Assembly (NCBI RefSeq): GCF_003182255.1
Contig: NZ_QGTQ01000045.1
Location: 1-38,606, forward strand
Direction: 5' to 3'
Source of the DNA: Paenibacillus cellulosilyticus
GTDB lineage: Bacteria; Bacillota; Bacilli; Paenibacillales; Paenibacillaceae
DNA length: 38,606 bases
The position numbers were made by a program, and so were the translations under genes. The notes under the pieces are model-generated. The model ran no database searches and was not told where the DNA came from. It worked only from the letters and a program-made list of their open reading frames with translations. Numbering within the stretch: the first letter of the stretch is position 1; the number at the start of each line of letters is the position of its first letter. Below, one piece after another: positions 1 through 7,846 of this stretch.

Positions 1-168
1 GAGGTCGGGTGGCTTTCGCTTGCCCATAATTTGCTCAAGAAGGTGGCAGTTGATAGAAGAATCAAAAAGGCGATTCAGGGATGACCCCCTGAACCGCCTT
101 TTTTTGCTTTTTTTCAATAAATTGAGCTAGCTCATCAGTTAGTTGACCTACTTTTGGGACAGCCCCGT
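1..168 (+). mobile_element. Right end of an IS1182-like insertion sequence, with transposase C-terminal tail
   Basis: The first frame is open from base 1 to a TGA at 82-84 and reads the end of a DDE transposase; the residues GWLSLAHNLLKK resemble the C-terminal part of IS1182-family transposases. Beyond the stop, the plus strand carries CTTTTGGGACAGCCCC at 151-166, which read from the other side is GGGGCTGTCCCAAAAG, a form typical of the outer end of such elements. I infer that the element ends near base 168. Only its last part lies in the window, so the family call rests on about 27 residues plus the end sequence. Confidence 0.5.
65..106 (+). terminator. Intrinsic terminator of the IS transposase
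   Basis: AAGGCG-A-TTCAGGG pairs with CCCTGAA-C-CGCCTT across a short loop and is followed by a run of T. It overlaps the stop codon of the transposase tail and would shield the downstream exporter operon from IS transcription. Confidence 0.8.
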
Positions 169-197
169 TTTTTTGTTCCGCAACCATGGTTCATTCC

Positions 198-252
198 TTT
201 TAATCTAGTTTTAATTTGCTTTTACTATTTTTTTAAACACGCCAACTATACT
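198..252 (+). promoter_or_regulatory. Four 11-bp-period direct repeats and -10 box of the ABC exporter operon
   Basis: TTTTAAT (198-204), TTTTAAT (209-215), TTTTACT (220-226) and TTTTAAA (231-237) start exactly 11 bp apart. They are followed 9 bp later by TATACT (247-252), a good -10 box. There is no good -35, and the repeats occupy its place. Direct repeats at 10-11 bp on one DNA face are the usual target layout of OmpR/PhoB-family regulators such as Bacillus PhoP. The regulator encoded at 4803-5519 is the obvious candidate, which is inference. Confidence 0.5.
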
Positions 253-292
253 AACGACATAGACGACTGAGCAAAGGTGTGGTGAACCAATC

Positions 293-1153
293 ATGGAATT
301 GAAAATCGAGCAGGTTACCAAAGTGTACGGATCAAAGCAAGCTCTTAATCGTGTAACGCTGCATTTAAAACCGGGCATCCTCGGGCTGCTTGGTCCCAAT
401 GGGGCCGGCAAATCTACTTTAATGAGAATGCTTGTCACGATCGAGAAGCCGACCCAAGGAACCATTACGTGGAACGGTATAGACATCGCTAGCAACCCGG
501 ATGCATTACGAGCTGATCTAGGGTACCTGCCGCAGGACTTTGGCGTATATCCCAATATGAATCCTGTTGAGTTCCTGTCCTATATGGCTGCTATGAAAGG
601 GATGGCCAACAAGAGCGCCAAGAAGAGAATTAATGAACTCCTTGAGGTTTTGAATTTAGCTAATGATCGTAAACGGCTGCTCGGAGGATTCTCAGGAGGA
701 ATGAAGCAGCGGGTTGGTATCGCGCAAGCTCTGCTGAATGACCCTTCACTATTGATCGTCGACGAGCCGACAGTTGGGCTAGACCCTGAAGAACGCATTC
801 GGTTCCGAAATCTGTTATCTACGATGTCTTCGGATCGAATCGTTATTTTATCCACTCATATTGTGACCGATATTGAGTCGATCGCGCCGCAAATTGCTAT
901 TCTATCAAAAGGAAGGCTAGTGACGCATACGACACCAGAAGGTCTGATGCAGGTAGCGGATCACAAGGTATGGCAAAGCGTCATTCCGACTTCGAATCTT
1001 CGTGAAATGCAGGAGAGGTATACGATCAGCAGCGCGATACATCGAAGCGATGGTGTGCATGCAAGAATCGTGTCCGAGCATCAGCCAAGTCAGAATGCAG
1101 TGTCGATGCCTTCTTCGCTGGAAGACGCTTATTTGTATGCCGTAGCACAATAG
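293..1153 (+). CDS. ABC transporter ATP-binding protein (exporter type)
   Basis: 286-residue nucleotide-binding subunit expected to power the permease encoded next to it. Walker A is GPNGAGKST at residues 34-42, the signature FSGGMKQR starts near residue 133, and Walker B LLIVDEPT ends near residue 160 with Glu158. The H-loop lies in ILSTHIV. The C-terminal part after about residue 215 is the variable extension seen in BcrA/YxlF-type drug and peptide exporters. It is the first gene of a three-gene operon; the next gene starts 10 bp after its stop behind a GGAGG site. The substrate is unknown. The facing two-component system and the DUF4097 lipoprotein suggest a cell-envelope stress or antimicrobial-peptide role, by analogy only. 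Confidence 0.85.
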   Translation: MELKIEQVTKVYGSKQALNRVTLHLKPGILGLLGPNGAGKSTLMRMLVTIEKPTQGTITWNGIDIASNPDALRADLGYLPQDFGVYPNMNPVEFLSYMAAMKGMANKSAKKRINELLEVLNLANDRKRLLGGFSGGMKQRVGIAQALLNDPSLLIVDEPTVGLDPEERIRFRNLLSTMSSDRIVILSTHIVTDIESIAPQIAILSKGRLVTHTTPEGLMQVADHKVWQSVIPTSNLREMQERYTISSAIHRSDGVHARIVSEHQPSQNAVSMPSSLEDAYLYAVAQ

Positions 1154-1163
1154 GAGGAAAGTT

Positions 1164-2798
1164 ATGGGTGAAGCGCTGGACGCTTATTATAGCTTGGTCC
1201 GAAATAACCTGATCAGACAAATGCGAAGCTACTCGTTCCTGCTTATTGTGCTGATCACGTTGTTTGTTGGTTATGCTAGTGTGCCATCGGCTTCAGATGG
1301 GTACCAGGTTTTCTACATCGGCGGGGTTCGAGGCATCTACAACTCTGCCTGGCTGGGCGGTATGGTCACGATGCTATCAACATTGCTCGTATGGCTGTTT
1401 GCTTTCTTTATGCTAAGAAGCCAAATTTCCGAGGACGGGCGGTTAAAAGTAGGACAAATCGTAGCTTCTACGCCAGTTAGTAATTTTCGCTATATTGCTA
1501 GTAAGGCGATATCTAACTTTGTTGTACTCGTTGCGATCGAGGTGATCCTATTTCTAGCTTTCATGGTGATGCAGCTCATACGGGGCGAGAGCTATCAGCT
1601 GCAAATCAATGACTATTTGTCCCCGTTTGTCATTATCGTTATGCCTTCTATGCTAGTGCTAGCTGCACTAACGGTGTTCTTTGATGTGTTTCCTGGCATT
1701 AAGGGCGTAATTGGCAATATCATCTTTTTTGCCCTGTGGATATGTTTTAGCGTCATCTCGATCGCGAGTCCAAACAATTTCTGGGATGTGTTTGGTCTGG
1801 AGTCCATTCGTACCGATATGGTTCAAGAGGCGACGCTTCATTATCCTTTTCTTGCGACGAGCGAGGAAGGCGGCAGCTTCGGGTACTACTCGAATGATGG
1901 GGACGTTGCAACATTCATATGGCAAGGCGTAGATTGGGATAGCCATCTACTAACGCTTCGGCTCATTTGGGCGTGCATTGCGATCTGTATTCTGATTCTC
2001 TCATCGCTCGTATTCAATCGATTCAGAAACGAGCGGTCGAAGAAGAATCCGTTGGCCATACAGCAACTGATTGGCTTGTCCGATGCGAAGGTACAGGCTA
2101 AGCCAGCATTGGATCATTATGAATTTAAGTTAACGCCTGTGTCAAAAGAACGGAAGCTGCGGATTGGACGACTAGCTAGAGCTGACTTGTTCGTCATGTT
2201 GAAAGATAACTCCATCTGGTGGTATATCATTGTGCTTGGATGTTTAGGGGGCAGTCTTCTGCTGTCGCTTGATCGCATCGGCAGCTGGATGCCAGTTGTC
2301 GCCGTGCTGCCAATTGCACTATGGTCGCAAATGGGGACGAGGGAAAAATATCACTTCACGTGGGACATGATCGCATCCAGCTGCCCTCCGCTATATCGTT
2401 TCTTTAGTGTGTGGTTTGCTGGTATTGCTGCCAGCTTGCTTGTTTCTGCAGGTGTGCTTGTCCGTTATGCGATCGAGCAGCAATGGTCATCCGTCGGCTC
2501 GTGGTTGGTGGCAGCGGTCTTCATTCCAACGCTTGCGATGACGCTAGGGATGATCAGTGGTTCCAGAAAGCTGTTCGAAGTGCTGTATATGCTGTTGTGG
2601 TATTTGGGGCCAATCAACGACATTCCTTACCTCGACTTTCTGGGTGCGACAACGGATCATAGCGAGATTTACGCCGTCGCGACAGTTATTCTGCTTGCGG
2701 TTGCGCTATTCGTACAGCAATTCAAAGAGAAGCGCTTCGTTTCAATCGCTGCAGATAAGGAAAGGATCAAGCAATATTCTGAAGGAGGCATGTCATGA
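1164..2798 (+). CDS. ABC transporter permease, 544 residues, ABC-2 type
   Basis: Large integral membrane protein with two clusters of hydrophobic helices. The N-terminal half (about residues 20-290) has roughly six segments, with a first loop that looks extracytoplasmic. A charged cytoplasmic stretch follows (about 290-345), and a second helix cluster runs to about residue 525. The size and the double layout suggest that one polypeptide supplies both membrane halves of the exporter. The start has GGAGG five bases upstream. The stop overlaps the ATG of the next gene (ATGA), so the two are probably translationally coupled. I cannot name the substrate. Confidence 0.75.
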   Translation: MGEALDAYYSLVRNNLIRQMRSYSFLLIVLITLFVGYASVPSASDGYQVFYIGGVRGIYNSAWLGGMVTMLSTLLVWLFAFFMLRSQISEDGRLKVGQIVASTPVSNFRYIASKAISNFVVLVAIEVILFLAFMVMQLIRGESYQLQINDYLSPFVIIVMPSMLVLAALTVFFDVFPGIKGVIGNIIFFALWICFSVISIASPNNFWDVFGLESIRTDMVQEATLHYPFLATSEEGGSFGYYSNDGDVATFIWQGVDWDSHLLTLRLIWACIAICILILSSLVFNRFRNERSKKNPLAIQQLIGLSDAKVQAKPALDHYEFKLTPVSKERKLRIGRLARADLFVMLKDNSIWWYIIVLGCLGGSLLLSLDRIGSWMPVVAVLPIALWSQMGTREKYHFTWDMIASSCPPLYRFFSVWFAGIAASLLVSAGVLVRYAIEQQWSSVGSWLVAAVFIPTLAMTLGMISGSRKLFEVLYMLLWYLGPINDIPYLDFLGATTDHSEIYAVATVILLAVALFVQQFKEKRFVSIAADKERIKQYSEGGMS

Positions 2799-3598
2799 GA
2801 ACCTATAAGTTGAAGATGGCTTTGGTCGCATACGCAGCAGCAGCGGCACTCATCATGTCCGGATGCGACTCTGATTCCGAGTCGACATCGGGGCAAGCCG
2901 AACAAACCTTTCGTGCAGATAAGGTCATGGAAATTGCAATTCAAACGGATGGGCAAAATATCGAAATTGTACCGTCAAGTGGATCGGACATACGGATTAA
3001 CTCGAAATCGGGCAAGGAGGTTCCGGCTGAGTTGAATGGGGATGTGTTGAGCATTCATTTTGAAAGCTCCGCAGGCATCCACTTCAAGACGGACCGGCTG
3101 CATATCGAAATTCCGAGCAAGACATATCGTAAGATTAGTCTTGCTTCCGAGTCAGGGCACATTGAGGGACAGCAGCTTGATGCGAATGAGCTCGTATTGT
3201 CCGGCGGCTCTGGTAAAATCGAGGTTAGCGGCTACACGGGAAGCCGAATCGAAGGCCATTCTGCAGCAGGCAATATTGAATTGACGGATGTGGAAGGCGA
3301 GCTGAATATTGATAATGATACAGGTGATGTCAATATTGGATATGTTGGGCAAATAACGAATAAAAGCAGCATAACAACCGGCACCGGCGATGTTCAGTTG
3401 AAATTTGACCATAAGCCAGACGCACTGTCGATCGATGCTTCTTCGGAATCGGGTAAAATCAAAACCTCGTTAGTCGACGAATCCAAAGTAAGTGACGATG
3501 GCGCAGGAAAGCTGTTAAGAACGACGATCGGCTCTGAGTCCAGTGAAACGCCGAGTCTCAAGATTCGAACGTCGACAGGGAATATAAGTCTGGAATAG
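2795..3598 (+). CDS. Lipoprotein with DUF4097-like beta-repeat domain
   Basis: 267 residues. A short basic N-terminus and hydrophobic stretch end in the lipobox IMSGC at about residues 20-24, followed by a Ser/Asp/Glu-rich linker. The rest is a repetitive beta-rich domain with glycine-containing turns and many TGD, SGK and TGN motifs, in the style of the DUF4097 putative adhesin family, whose members often sit in operons with ABC exporters or anti-sigma and two-component genes. It should be anchored on the outer face of the membrane next to the exporter. The gene overlaps the permease by 4 bp and ends the operon before a terminator. Its role is unknown; sensing or scaffolding at the envelope is a guess. 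Confidence 0.75.
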   Translation: MRTYKLKMALVAYAAAAALIMSGCDSDSESTSGQAEQTFRADKVMEIAIQTDGQNIEIVPSSGSDIRINSKSGKEVPAELNGDVLSIHFESSAGIHFKTDRLHIEIPSKTYRKISLASESGHIEGQQLDANELVLSGGSGKIEVSGYTGSRIEGHSAAGNIELTDVEGELNIDNDTGDVNIGYVGQITNKSSITTGTGDVQLKFDHKPDALSIDASSESGKIKTSLVDESKVSDDGAGKLLRTTIGSESSETPSLKIRTSTGNISLE

Positions 3599-3630
3599 GC
3601 GCCGTTTCTTTAAATATAAGACATTAATAA

Positions 3631-3660
3631 AGCCAATCAGCTGTGCTGATTGGCTCTTTT
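3631..3660 (+). terminator. Terminator between the convergent exporter and sensor operons
   Basis: Perfect 11-bp stem AGCCAATCAGC / GCTGATTGGCT with a TGT loop, followed by CTTTT. It closes the exporter operon and lies just past the end of the histidine kinase gene on the other strand. Confidence 0.85.
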
Positions 3661-3682
3661 GCATGAAATGAATGCTGACGTG

Positions 3683-4792
3683 TTAGTAATTCAAAGCGGT
3701 ATTCTTCGGTAGTGTAATAAAGAAAGTCGTTCCTTCGGATACCTTGCTCTGCACCGAAATGGTACCGCCGTGAGCAACGATTAAGCTTTTGACGATCGCC
3801 ATACCAAGCCCGGTACCGAACTCCTTCGAATTCGTGGTTGTCCCTCGATCATACTTATTGAACAGATGGCTGAGCGTTTCTTGATCCATGCCGACTCCTG
3901 TATCTTTGATTATCAAGGTTGCAGCATGAGCATTCTCGCTGGATAAGTGAACGCTAATATTCGTTCCAGGAGGATTGTGCAGGATGGCGTTCATAATCAA
4001 ATTCTGAATGGCGCGGTACAGCAGCTTTGAATCAAATGAGAGGATTAGCGTATCGCAATCAGAGTGGAAATTCAAATCATACGCTTGAAGACGGGGGTCG
4101 TTCCATGTATCGGCTAATAAGCTTCTGATGAACTCGACAACGTCACTTGGCTCCAAATGAATCGGAATGACCGATTCATTCTGGTTCATCTGCAGCGAAA
4201 GACTTAAGTCTTGAATCAAGTCTTCCATATGCTTCCCCTTCCTCATGATCTCCGTAATGAAGGAACGCTGTTCTTCACTGCTCCACGTGTAATCCTCATT
4301 AAGCAGCAGCGCGGAGTAACCAGAGATATAGGTAAGAGGTGTCTTCAAGTCATGTGAGATTCCCGCTATCCAATCACGTTTCAACTCTTCGAGCTTGGCT
4401 CGTTCCAGCTCGGCTTGCTGCAAATTAACGCCTAATTCTTCAATATTCGTAATGACCTCGCTGTACAAGCGATAGGGAGCTTTAAGCTTATTTTTTTTCG
4501 TGTAGATTCTATTCGTATTTGTTGGTATAGCTGGCTCTCGAGATAAGTTGGAAATCCACGTAATAATGAGCCATATCGGACTGCTGAAATACCAGCTGAA
4601 CAGAGCGCTCGACAAGCCGATATTGACGGCGAATGCAAGGAAGACAATAAGATCGTAGCTTTCCATTTCTTCTGTAAGGCCTAGTGCTGGGAGCAGCACT
4701 TCGACAGTCAGCATAATAGAAAGCCCCATGCTTATGAGCCATGCAATAAGTCCAAGAATAAAATGGATGCTGAAACGAAGCTTTATTTTCAT
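3683..4792 (-). CDS. Sensor histidine kinase
   Basis: 369 residues. Two transmembrane helices lie at about 9-32 and 47-80 with only a short loop between them, so it lacks a large extracellular sensor domain, as in intramembrane-sensing kinases. The dimerisation/phosphorylation helix carries GISHDLKTPL with His147. The ATPase core shows an N-box (NLIMNAILHN), a G1 box (DTGVGMD) and a G2 box (GTGLGMAIV). It starts 10 bp after the response regulator stop and is co-transcribed with it. Facing the ABC exporter operon, it resembles the envelope-stress or antimicrobial-sensing modules of Bacillota, in which signal and exporter are functionally linked. That link is inferred from context. Confidence 0.85.
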   Translation of the reverse strand: MKIKLRFSIHFILGLIAWLISMGLSIMLTVEVLLPALGLTEEMESYDLIVFLAFAVNIGLSSALFSWYFSSPIWLIITWISNLSREPAIPTNTNRIYTKKNKLKAPYRLYSEVITNIEELGVNLQQAELERAKLEELKRDWIAGISHDLKTPLTYISGYSALLLNEDYTWSSEEQRSFITEIMRKGKHMEDLIQDLSLSLQMNQNESVIPIHLEPSDVVEFIRSLLADTWNDPRLQAYDLNFHSDCDTLILSFDSKLLYRAIQNLIMNAILHNPPGTNISVHLSSENAHAATLIIKDTGVGMDQETLSHLFNKYDRGTTTNSKEFGTGLGMAIVKSLIVAHGGTISVQSKVSEGTTFFITLPKNTALNY

Positions 4793-4802
4793 AATGGCAT
4801 CC

Positions 4803-5519
4803 TTAGACCGGCGGTATGAACTTATACCCGATCCCTTTCAAATTAACGATCACTTCGGGGATTCGAGGATTCGTTTCGAGTTTTTTGCGAATTTTGGAGA
4901 TGTGCATAGCGACCGTTTTCTCTCCTCCATAATGAGGATCCTCGCCCCATACGAATTGATAAATTTGGTTTGACGTATAGATGCGATTCGGGTTCTTGAA
5001 GAAAAAGGTGAGCAGTTCAAGCTCCTTGGCCGTGCACTCGATCGGTTGATCGTCTACGCTAAGGCAAGCGTCAGCAGGCTTTAATACAAGGTTTCCATAT
5101 CGATACTCTTTGTGGTGTATGGTTTCGTTGGGGACTGACCGGGTTATATTCTGTCGCCGGAGCAGCGCTTGAATTCTTGCTACAACCTCCATTGGATTGA
5201 AAGGCTTCGTGATATAGTCATCTCCACCGATACCGAGTCCTGTAAGTTTATCGAAATCGCTTGAGCAGGCACTGATAAAAATAAGCGGAGCATTCGTGAT
5301 GGCCCGAATCTGATTACATAGTTCGAAGCCGTGTATATCAGGAAGCATAATGTCTAGCAAAATGACGTCGAAGGGGGGTCGCTGAAGAAGCGTTAACGCT
5401 TCTCTGCCTGATGTACACGTAAATATTGAAACAAAGCGTTCCTTCTTAAGCGTAATTTCCAGCAGCTTCAGAATGCCCTCCTCATCATCGACAAGCAATA
5501 GCCTTTCGGATCTATTCAA
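4803..5519 (-). CDS. Response regulator, OmpR/PhoB family
   Basis: 238 residues. The receiver domain spans about 1-120 with an acidic pair at 11-12, phospho-acceptor Asp56 (LLDIMLP) and the conserved Lys in DDYITKPF. The C-terminal winged-helix DNA-binding domain spans about 140-236 (KELELLTFF, YQFVWG, VAMHISKIRKKL). The start codon is TTG, supported by AGGAGG nine bases upstream. It is the first gene of a two-gene operon with the kinase. A likely target is the set of 11-bp direct repeats upstream of the exporter at 198-237. Confidence 0.88.
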   Translation of the reverse strand: MNRSERLLLVDDEEGILKLLEITLKKERFVSIFTCTSGREALTLLQRPPFDVILLDIMLPDIHGFELCNQIRAITNAPLIFISACSSDFDKLTGLGIGGDDYITKPFNPMEVVARIQALLRRQNITRSVPNETIHHKEYRYGNLVLKPADACLSVDDQPIECTAKELELLTFFFKNPNRIYTSNQIYQFVWGEDPHYGGEKTVAMHISKIRKKLETNPRIPEVIVNLKGIGYKFIPPV

Positions 5520-5546
5520 ATGAAAATTCCTCCTATCATTTCCAAT

Positions 5547-5576
5547 ATTTTAACCGATTGTTCTTGATGGTTGCAA
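5547..5576 (-). promoter_or_regulatory. Candidate promoter of the two-component operon
   Basis: Reading the minus strand, TTGCAA (5576-5571) is followed after 18 bp by TAAAAT (5552-5547), about 27 bp upstream of the TTG start and just before the AGGAGG site. The match is fair to sigma-A consensus; the assignment is by eye. Confidence 0.4.
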
Positions 5577-5651
5577 TGAAGAAGGAGGAGGGGATGATAA
5601 TGGGGGAGGGGGACATTTACTTCAGCAATGCGTGGATTATCGATATAATAG

Positions 5652-5795
5652 GAGAATAGTTGGTTATATCTTTTCCATTGGAGCGTGTTGTCGTATTTCG
5701 TGAAGATAGCCGAGGAATTCGGCTTGGAGAACATGGGGATCGAAGAGATTAAGCAGCTGGCTGCATGTGCACGCGAGGTCCATCGCAATTTATAA
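5652..5795 (+). other. Short open stretch, possible decayed gene tail
   Basis: A plus-strand frame stays open for 47 codons to a TAA at 5793-5795, immediately before the 105-bp repeat. It has no convincing start or ribosome site. The C-terminal residues GLENMGIEEIKQL look protein-like, but I cannot place them in a family. It may be the 3' tail of a gene lost by rearrangement at the repeat boundary. Confidence 0.2.
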
Positions 5796-5797
5796 AA

Positions 5798-5902
5798 CTC
5801 CCTCGAAATGATTCAGTTTCCTCACTCAGACTCATGAATTCGCAGGATTTCATCCTATAGTTAAATTGAAGATAAGGATGATAGGGGAGCCGGTGGCTGG
5901 GA
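5798..5902 (+). repeat. 105-bp intergenic repeat, copy 1
   Basis: It matches 12069-12173 at 100 of 105 positions, from CTCCCTCGAAATGATTC to GGTGGCTGGGA, with similarity stopping at both ends. Inside is AGGATTTCATCCT, a small hairpin. The right end abuts the truncated SDR gene exactly, so the repeat marks the truncation point. A diverged third member is at 38437-38530. Confidence 0.85.
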
Positions 5903-6043
5903 TATACGGCCACCGATTTAAATCGCAATACGGGTTATCGTTCAGTCGAGCAAGCCGCCAGGATTATAATTCGCCTTGCTACGCTTCCAGAAGAGGGGCC
6001 AACAGGAGGTTTCTTTGATGAGAATGGCGAAGTACCTTGGTAA
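5903..6043 (+). pseudogene. C-terminal remnant of a short-chain dehydrogenase
   Basis: 46 codons in frame to TAA match the last part of the intact SDR at 10152-10880 closely, including the segments GYRSVEQAA and GPTGGFFDENGE. Everything upstream is replaced by the 105-bp repeat. There is no start codon or ribosome site, so it is non-functional. It keeps its place 23 bp upstream of a MerR gene, as in the intact pair, which shows that the SDR-MerR pair was duplicated as a unit. Confidence 0.85.
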
Positions 6044-6066
6044 TTATGACTTAAGGGGACGATCTT

Positions 6067-6495
6067 ATGCAGGAATTTCCGGAGATAGTAACCTCCATAA
6101 AGCAAGCTGCAGAATTAACAGGTTTGACGGAAGATACAATTCGTTATTATGAGAAAATTGGATTGTTGCCTTATGCTGACCGAAAACGAAACGGGCATCG
6201 GGTTTACAGCAGTGACCAGATCAGAGGGATCATATTTTTAACCCGGTTGAGAGCAACAGGGATGACGTTAGAAGAAATGAAACGTTATCGAGAACTTTCA
6301 AATATTGGTAACGATACGATGCCTCTTAGACTGTCCATACTCGAAAAGCACAAACAAAAAATCCAAAAAGAAATCTCCAGATTGTATGAAACCGAAAAAA
6401 TCATTGAATATAAAATCGACCACTATCGTGAGATCTCCCAAAATCCAGATCTTAGCGATACCAACTGTACCCCTGCTGTAAGTGGAGACCTGTAG
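6067..6495 (+). CDS. MerR-family transcriptional regulator, copy 1
   Basis: 142 residues. The N-terminal winged helix-turn-helix of the MerR family spans about 8-75 (IKQAAELTGLTEDTIRYYEK, then GHRVYSSDQI), followed by a coiled-coil dimerisation helix at about 80-130. The short C-terminus lacks a clear metal-binding cysteine pair; a single Cys lies near the end. It is about 80% identical by eye to copy 2 at 10907-11332. The partner SDR upstream is only a remnant, and the MerR-type promoter that precedes the intact SDR is missing here, so expression of this copy is uncertain. The homology with copy 2 continues a few dozen bases past the stop, including an ATAACTTTATCTC segment. Confidence 0.85.
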   Translation: MQEFPEIVTSIKQAAELTGLTEDTIRYYEKIGLLPYADRKRNGHRVYSSDQIRGIIFLTRLRATGMTLEEMKRYRELSNIGNDTMPLRLSILEKHKQKIQKEISRLYETEKIIEYKIDHYREISQNPDLSDTNCTPAVSGDL

Positions 6496-6519
6496 ACTGT
6501 GTAATCAATCTGAAATAAC

Positions 6520-7004
6520 TTTATCTCTTCATTTACCATTTTCATAAAGCTATCTTCCCAGACCCCGACAGCAAAATCCGTCAAGGAGTCAAATCCCTGC
6601 TCACGATAAAGTTCTTCCTTATAAAATCCCTGCGATAAGCCCCATCCCGCATAGACACGGCCAACAGCGCATAACTGCCGAAGTCAGCCGGTTTAATTTG
6701 CTCAATCGAGGCCAACTGCAGCCATGAGCGGTGCTTTCATTCCGTCTAGGACCAAATACGTTTGGGGCCAAGTTTTTGCAACTCCGGCGAAAGGCGTAAT
6801 TCGTTCTACCATGTCTGGATAACTGGCTCCCCATTGATAGGATTGAATGCCTCCCATTGACAATCCGACTACTAGAGCGATCTTTTGAATGCCGAATTTT
6901 TCGGTCAACAGCCTATGCTGGAATTTAACGTTGTCATAGATGGTTACCTGCGGAAAATTAGCTCTGTCGAATGGCGGAGGCGTGTTGCTTGGAGACGATG
7001 ATAA
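6520..7004 (-). pseudogene. Broken alpha/beta hydrolase (MetX-like fold)
   Basis: The minus strand first reads from about 7004 a segment with SSSPSNTPPPFD, then EKFGIQKIALVVGLSMGG, where Ser of GLSMGG is the expected nucleophile, then YPDMVERITPFAGVAKTW. It then hits a stop near 6702. A different frame resumes with RVYAGWGLSQGFYKEEL and SLTDFAVGVWED down to about 6520. Together they match a homoserine-acetyltransferase-like alpha/beta hydrolase in order, so there is at least one frameshift. The N-terminal and C-terminal ends are also missing; the 3' end is cut at the tail of the MerR gene. It is non-functional. Confidence 0.75.
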
Positions 7005-7104
7005 TCCTCACAATTATGTTATCTTTCATAGAAGCAGCAAGGGAAGTTCTCGTTATAGAGAATTAATGGGAAGGAACTGCACCAATCGGACGGATTAGTT
7101 GAGA

Positions 7105-7132
7105 AAACGGCAGCCAATATCGGCTACCGTTT
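7105..7132 (-). terminator. Terminator of the TetR-nitroreductase operon
   Basis: AAACGG-C-AGCC pairs with GGCT-A-CCGTTT, 48 bp past the nitroreductase stop. On the minus strand it is followed by TTTTC. The T tract is modest. Confidence 0.55.
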
Positions 7133-7180
7133 CTGTGTGTTTTGTTCTTTGGGCTATCGTAGCCGATAGTTACGTTGTAC

Positions 7181-7819
7181 TTATTTCCATTGCGCGATAT
7201 CGTGAACCGGCAATCGAACGGGAGGTCGGCTTTCGGCTGCCGCTTTGCCGATCGAAATAATAACGATGGGGATGTAACGCGAGGCATCTAGCCCGAATGC
7301 TTCTGCAATCTTGTCTTTGTTAAATCCGGCCATCGGATTGGTGGCGTAGCCATGCGCGTAAGCGGATAGTAATAATTGCATAGATACAAGTCCGCCGTCA
7401 ACCATAATGGATTCACGCTTTTCTTGTATGGAGAAACGATCAAATAGAGGTGCGACAGTCGATAGAATCTTTTCTTTCATCTCCTGCGGCAAGTAGCCGA
7501 GTTCTACTGCTTTGCCGTATATCTCATCGGCACGGTCCGTAAACTGGAGATCGCCGAACACGGCAATGACGGCGGAGGAGGTAAAGATTTGCGTCGAATT
7601 AAACGGCGCAAGCTCGATCAGCTTCTCCTTGGCTTCCTCGCTTTCTATGACAACAAACCGCCACGGCTGCAAATTGAACGATGACGGCGCAAGAGTAGCT
7701 TCCTTCAAGATTTGGCTCATTTCCTCCCGGCTGATTTTGACCTCCGGATCGTATTTTTTAATGGTACGCCGTCCGTGAATAACCTCGTTAAAATCCAGAA
7801 CCGTACTTGATTTAGTCAT
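7181..7819 (-). CDS. NAD(P)H-dependent nitroreductase family protein
   Basis: 212 residues, the usual length of the FMN-dependent nitroreductase/NfsB-YodC family. FMN-phosphate contacts are suggested by HGRRTIKKYD near the N-terminus, and APSSFNLQPWRFVV is the classical second motif. The C-terminal segment with IPIVIISIGK and R-PPVRLP fits the family. Such enzymes reduce nitroaromatics, quinones or similar electrophiles in the cytosol. It lies 27 bp downstream of a TetR gene with its own AAGGAAGG site, so the two form an operon, probably repressed by the TetR protein and induced by a toxic compound that the divergent MFS pump could also export. Confidence 0.85.
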   Translation of the reverse strand: MTKSSTVLDFNEVIHGRRTIKKYDPEVKISREEMSQILKEATLAPSSFNLQPWRFVVIESEEAKEKLIELAPFNSTQIFTSSAVIAVFGDLQFTDRADEIYGKAVELGYLPQEMKEKILSTVAPLFDRFSIQEKRESIMVDGGLVSMQLLLSAYAHGYATNPMAGFNKDKIAEAFGLDASRYIPIVIISIGKAAAESRPPVRLPVHDIAQWK

Positions 7820-7846
7820 GCAGTGTTCCTGCCTTCCTTTGATATA

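Noticed and set aside
62-187. Minus-strand frame of 41 codons with a possible ribosome site
   Set aside because: It runs across the outer end of the IS element and its terminator; the first codons lie outside and the rest inside the IS end sequence, so it is most likely a chance frame.
5516-5788. Minus-strand frame of 90 codons upstream of the response regulator
   Set aside because: It crosses the promoter and AGGAGG site of the response regulator and has no recognisable protein pattern.
7003-7098. Plus-strand frame with residues GDDDNPHNYVIFHRSS
   Set aside because: Short, without a start signal and without recognisable family; it lies at the deletion border of the hydrolase pseudogene.
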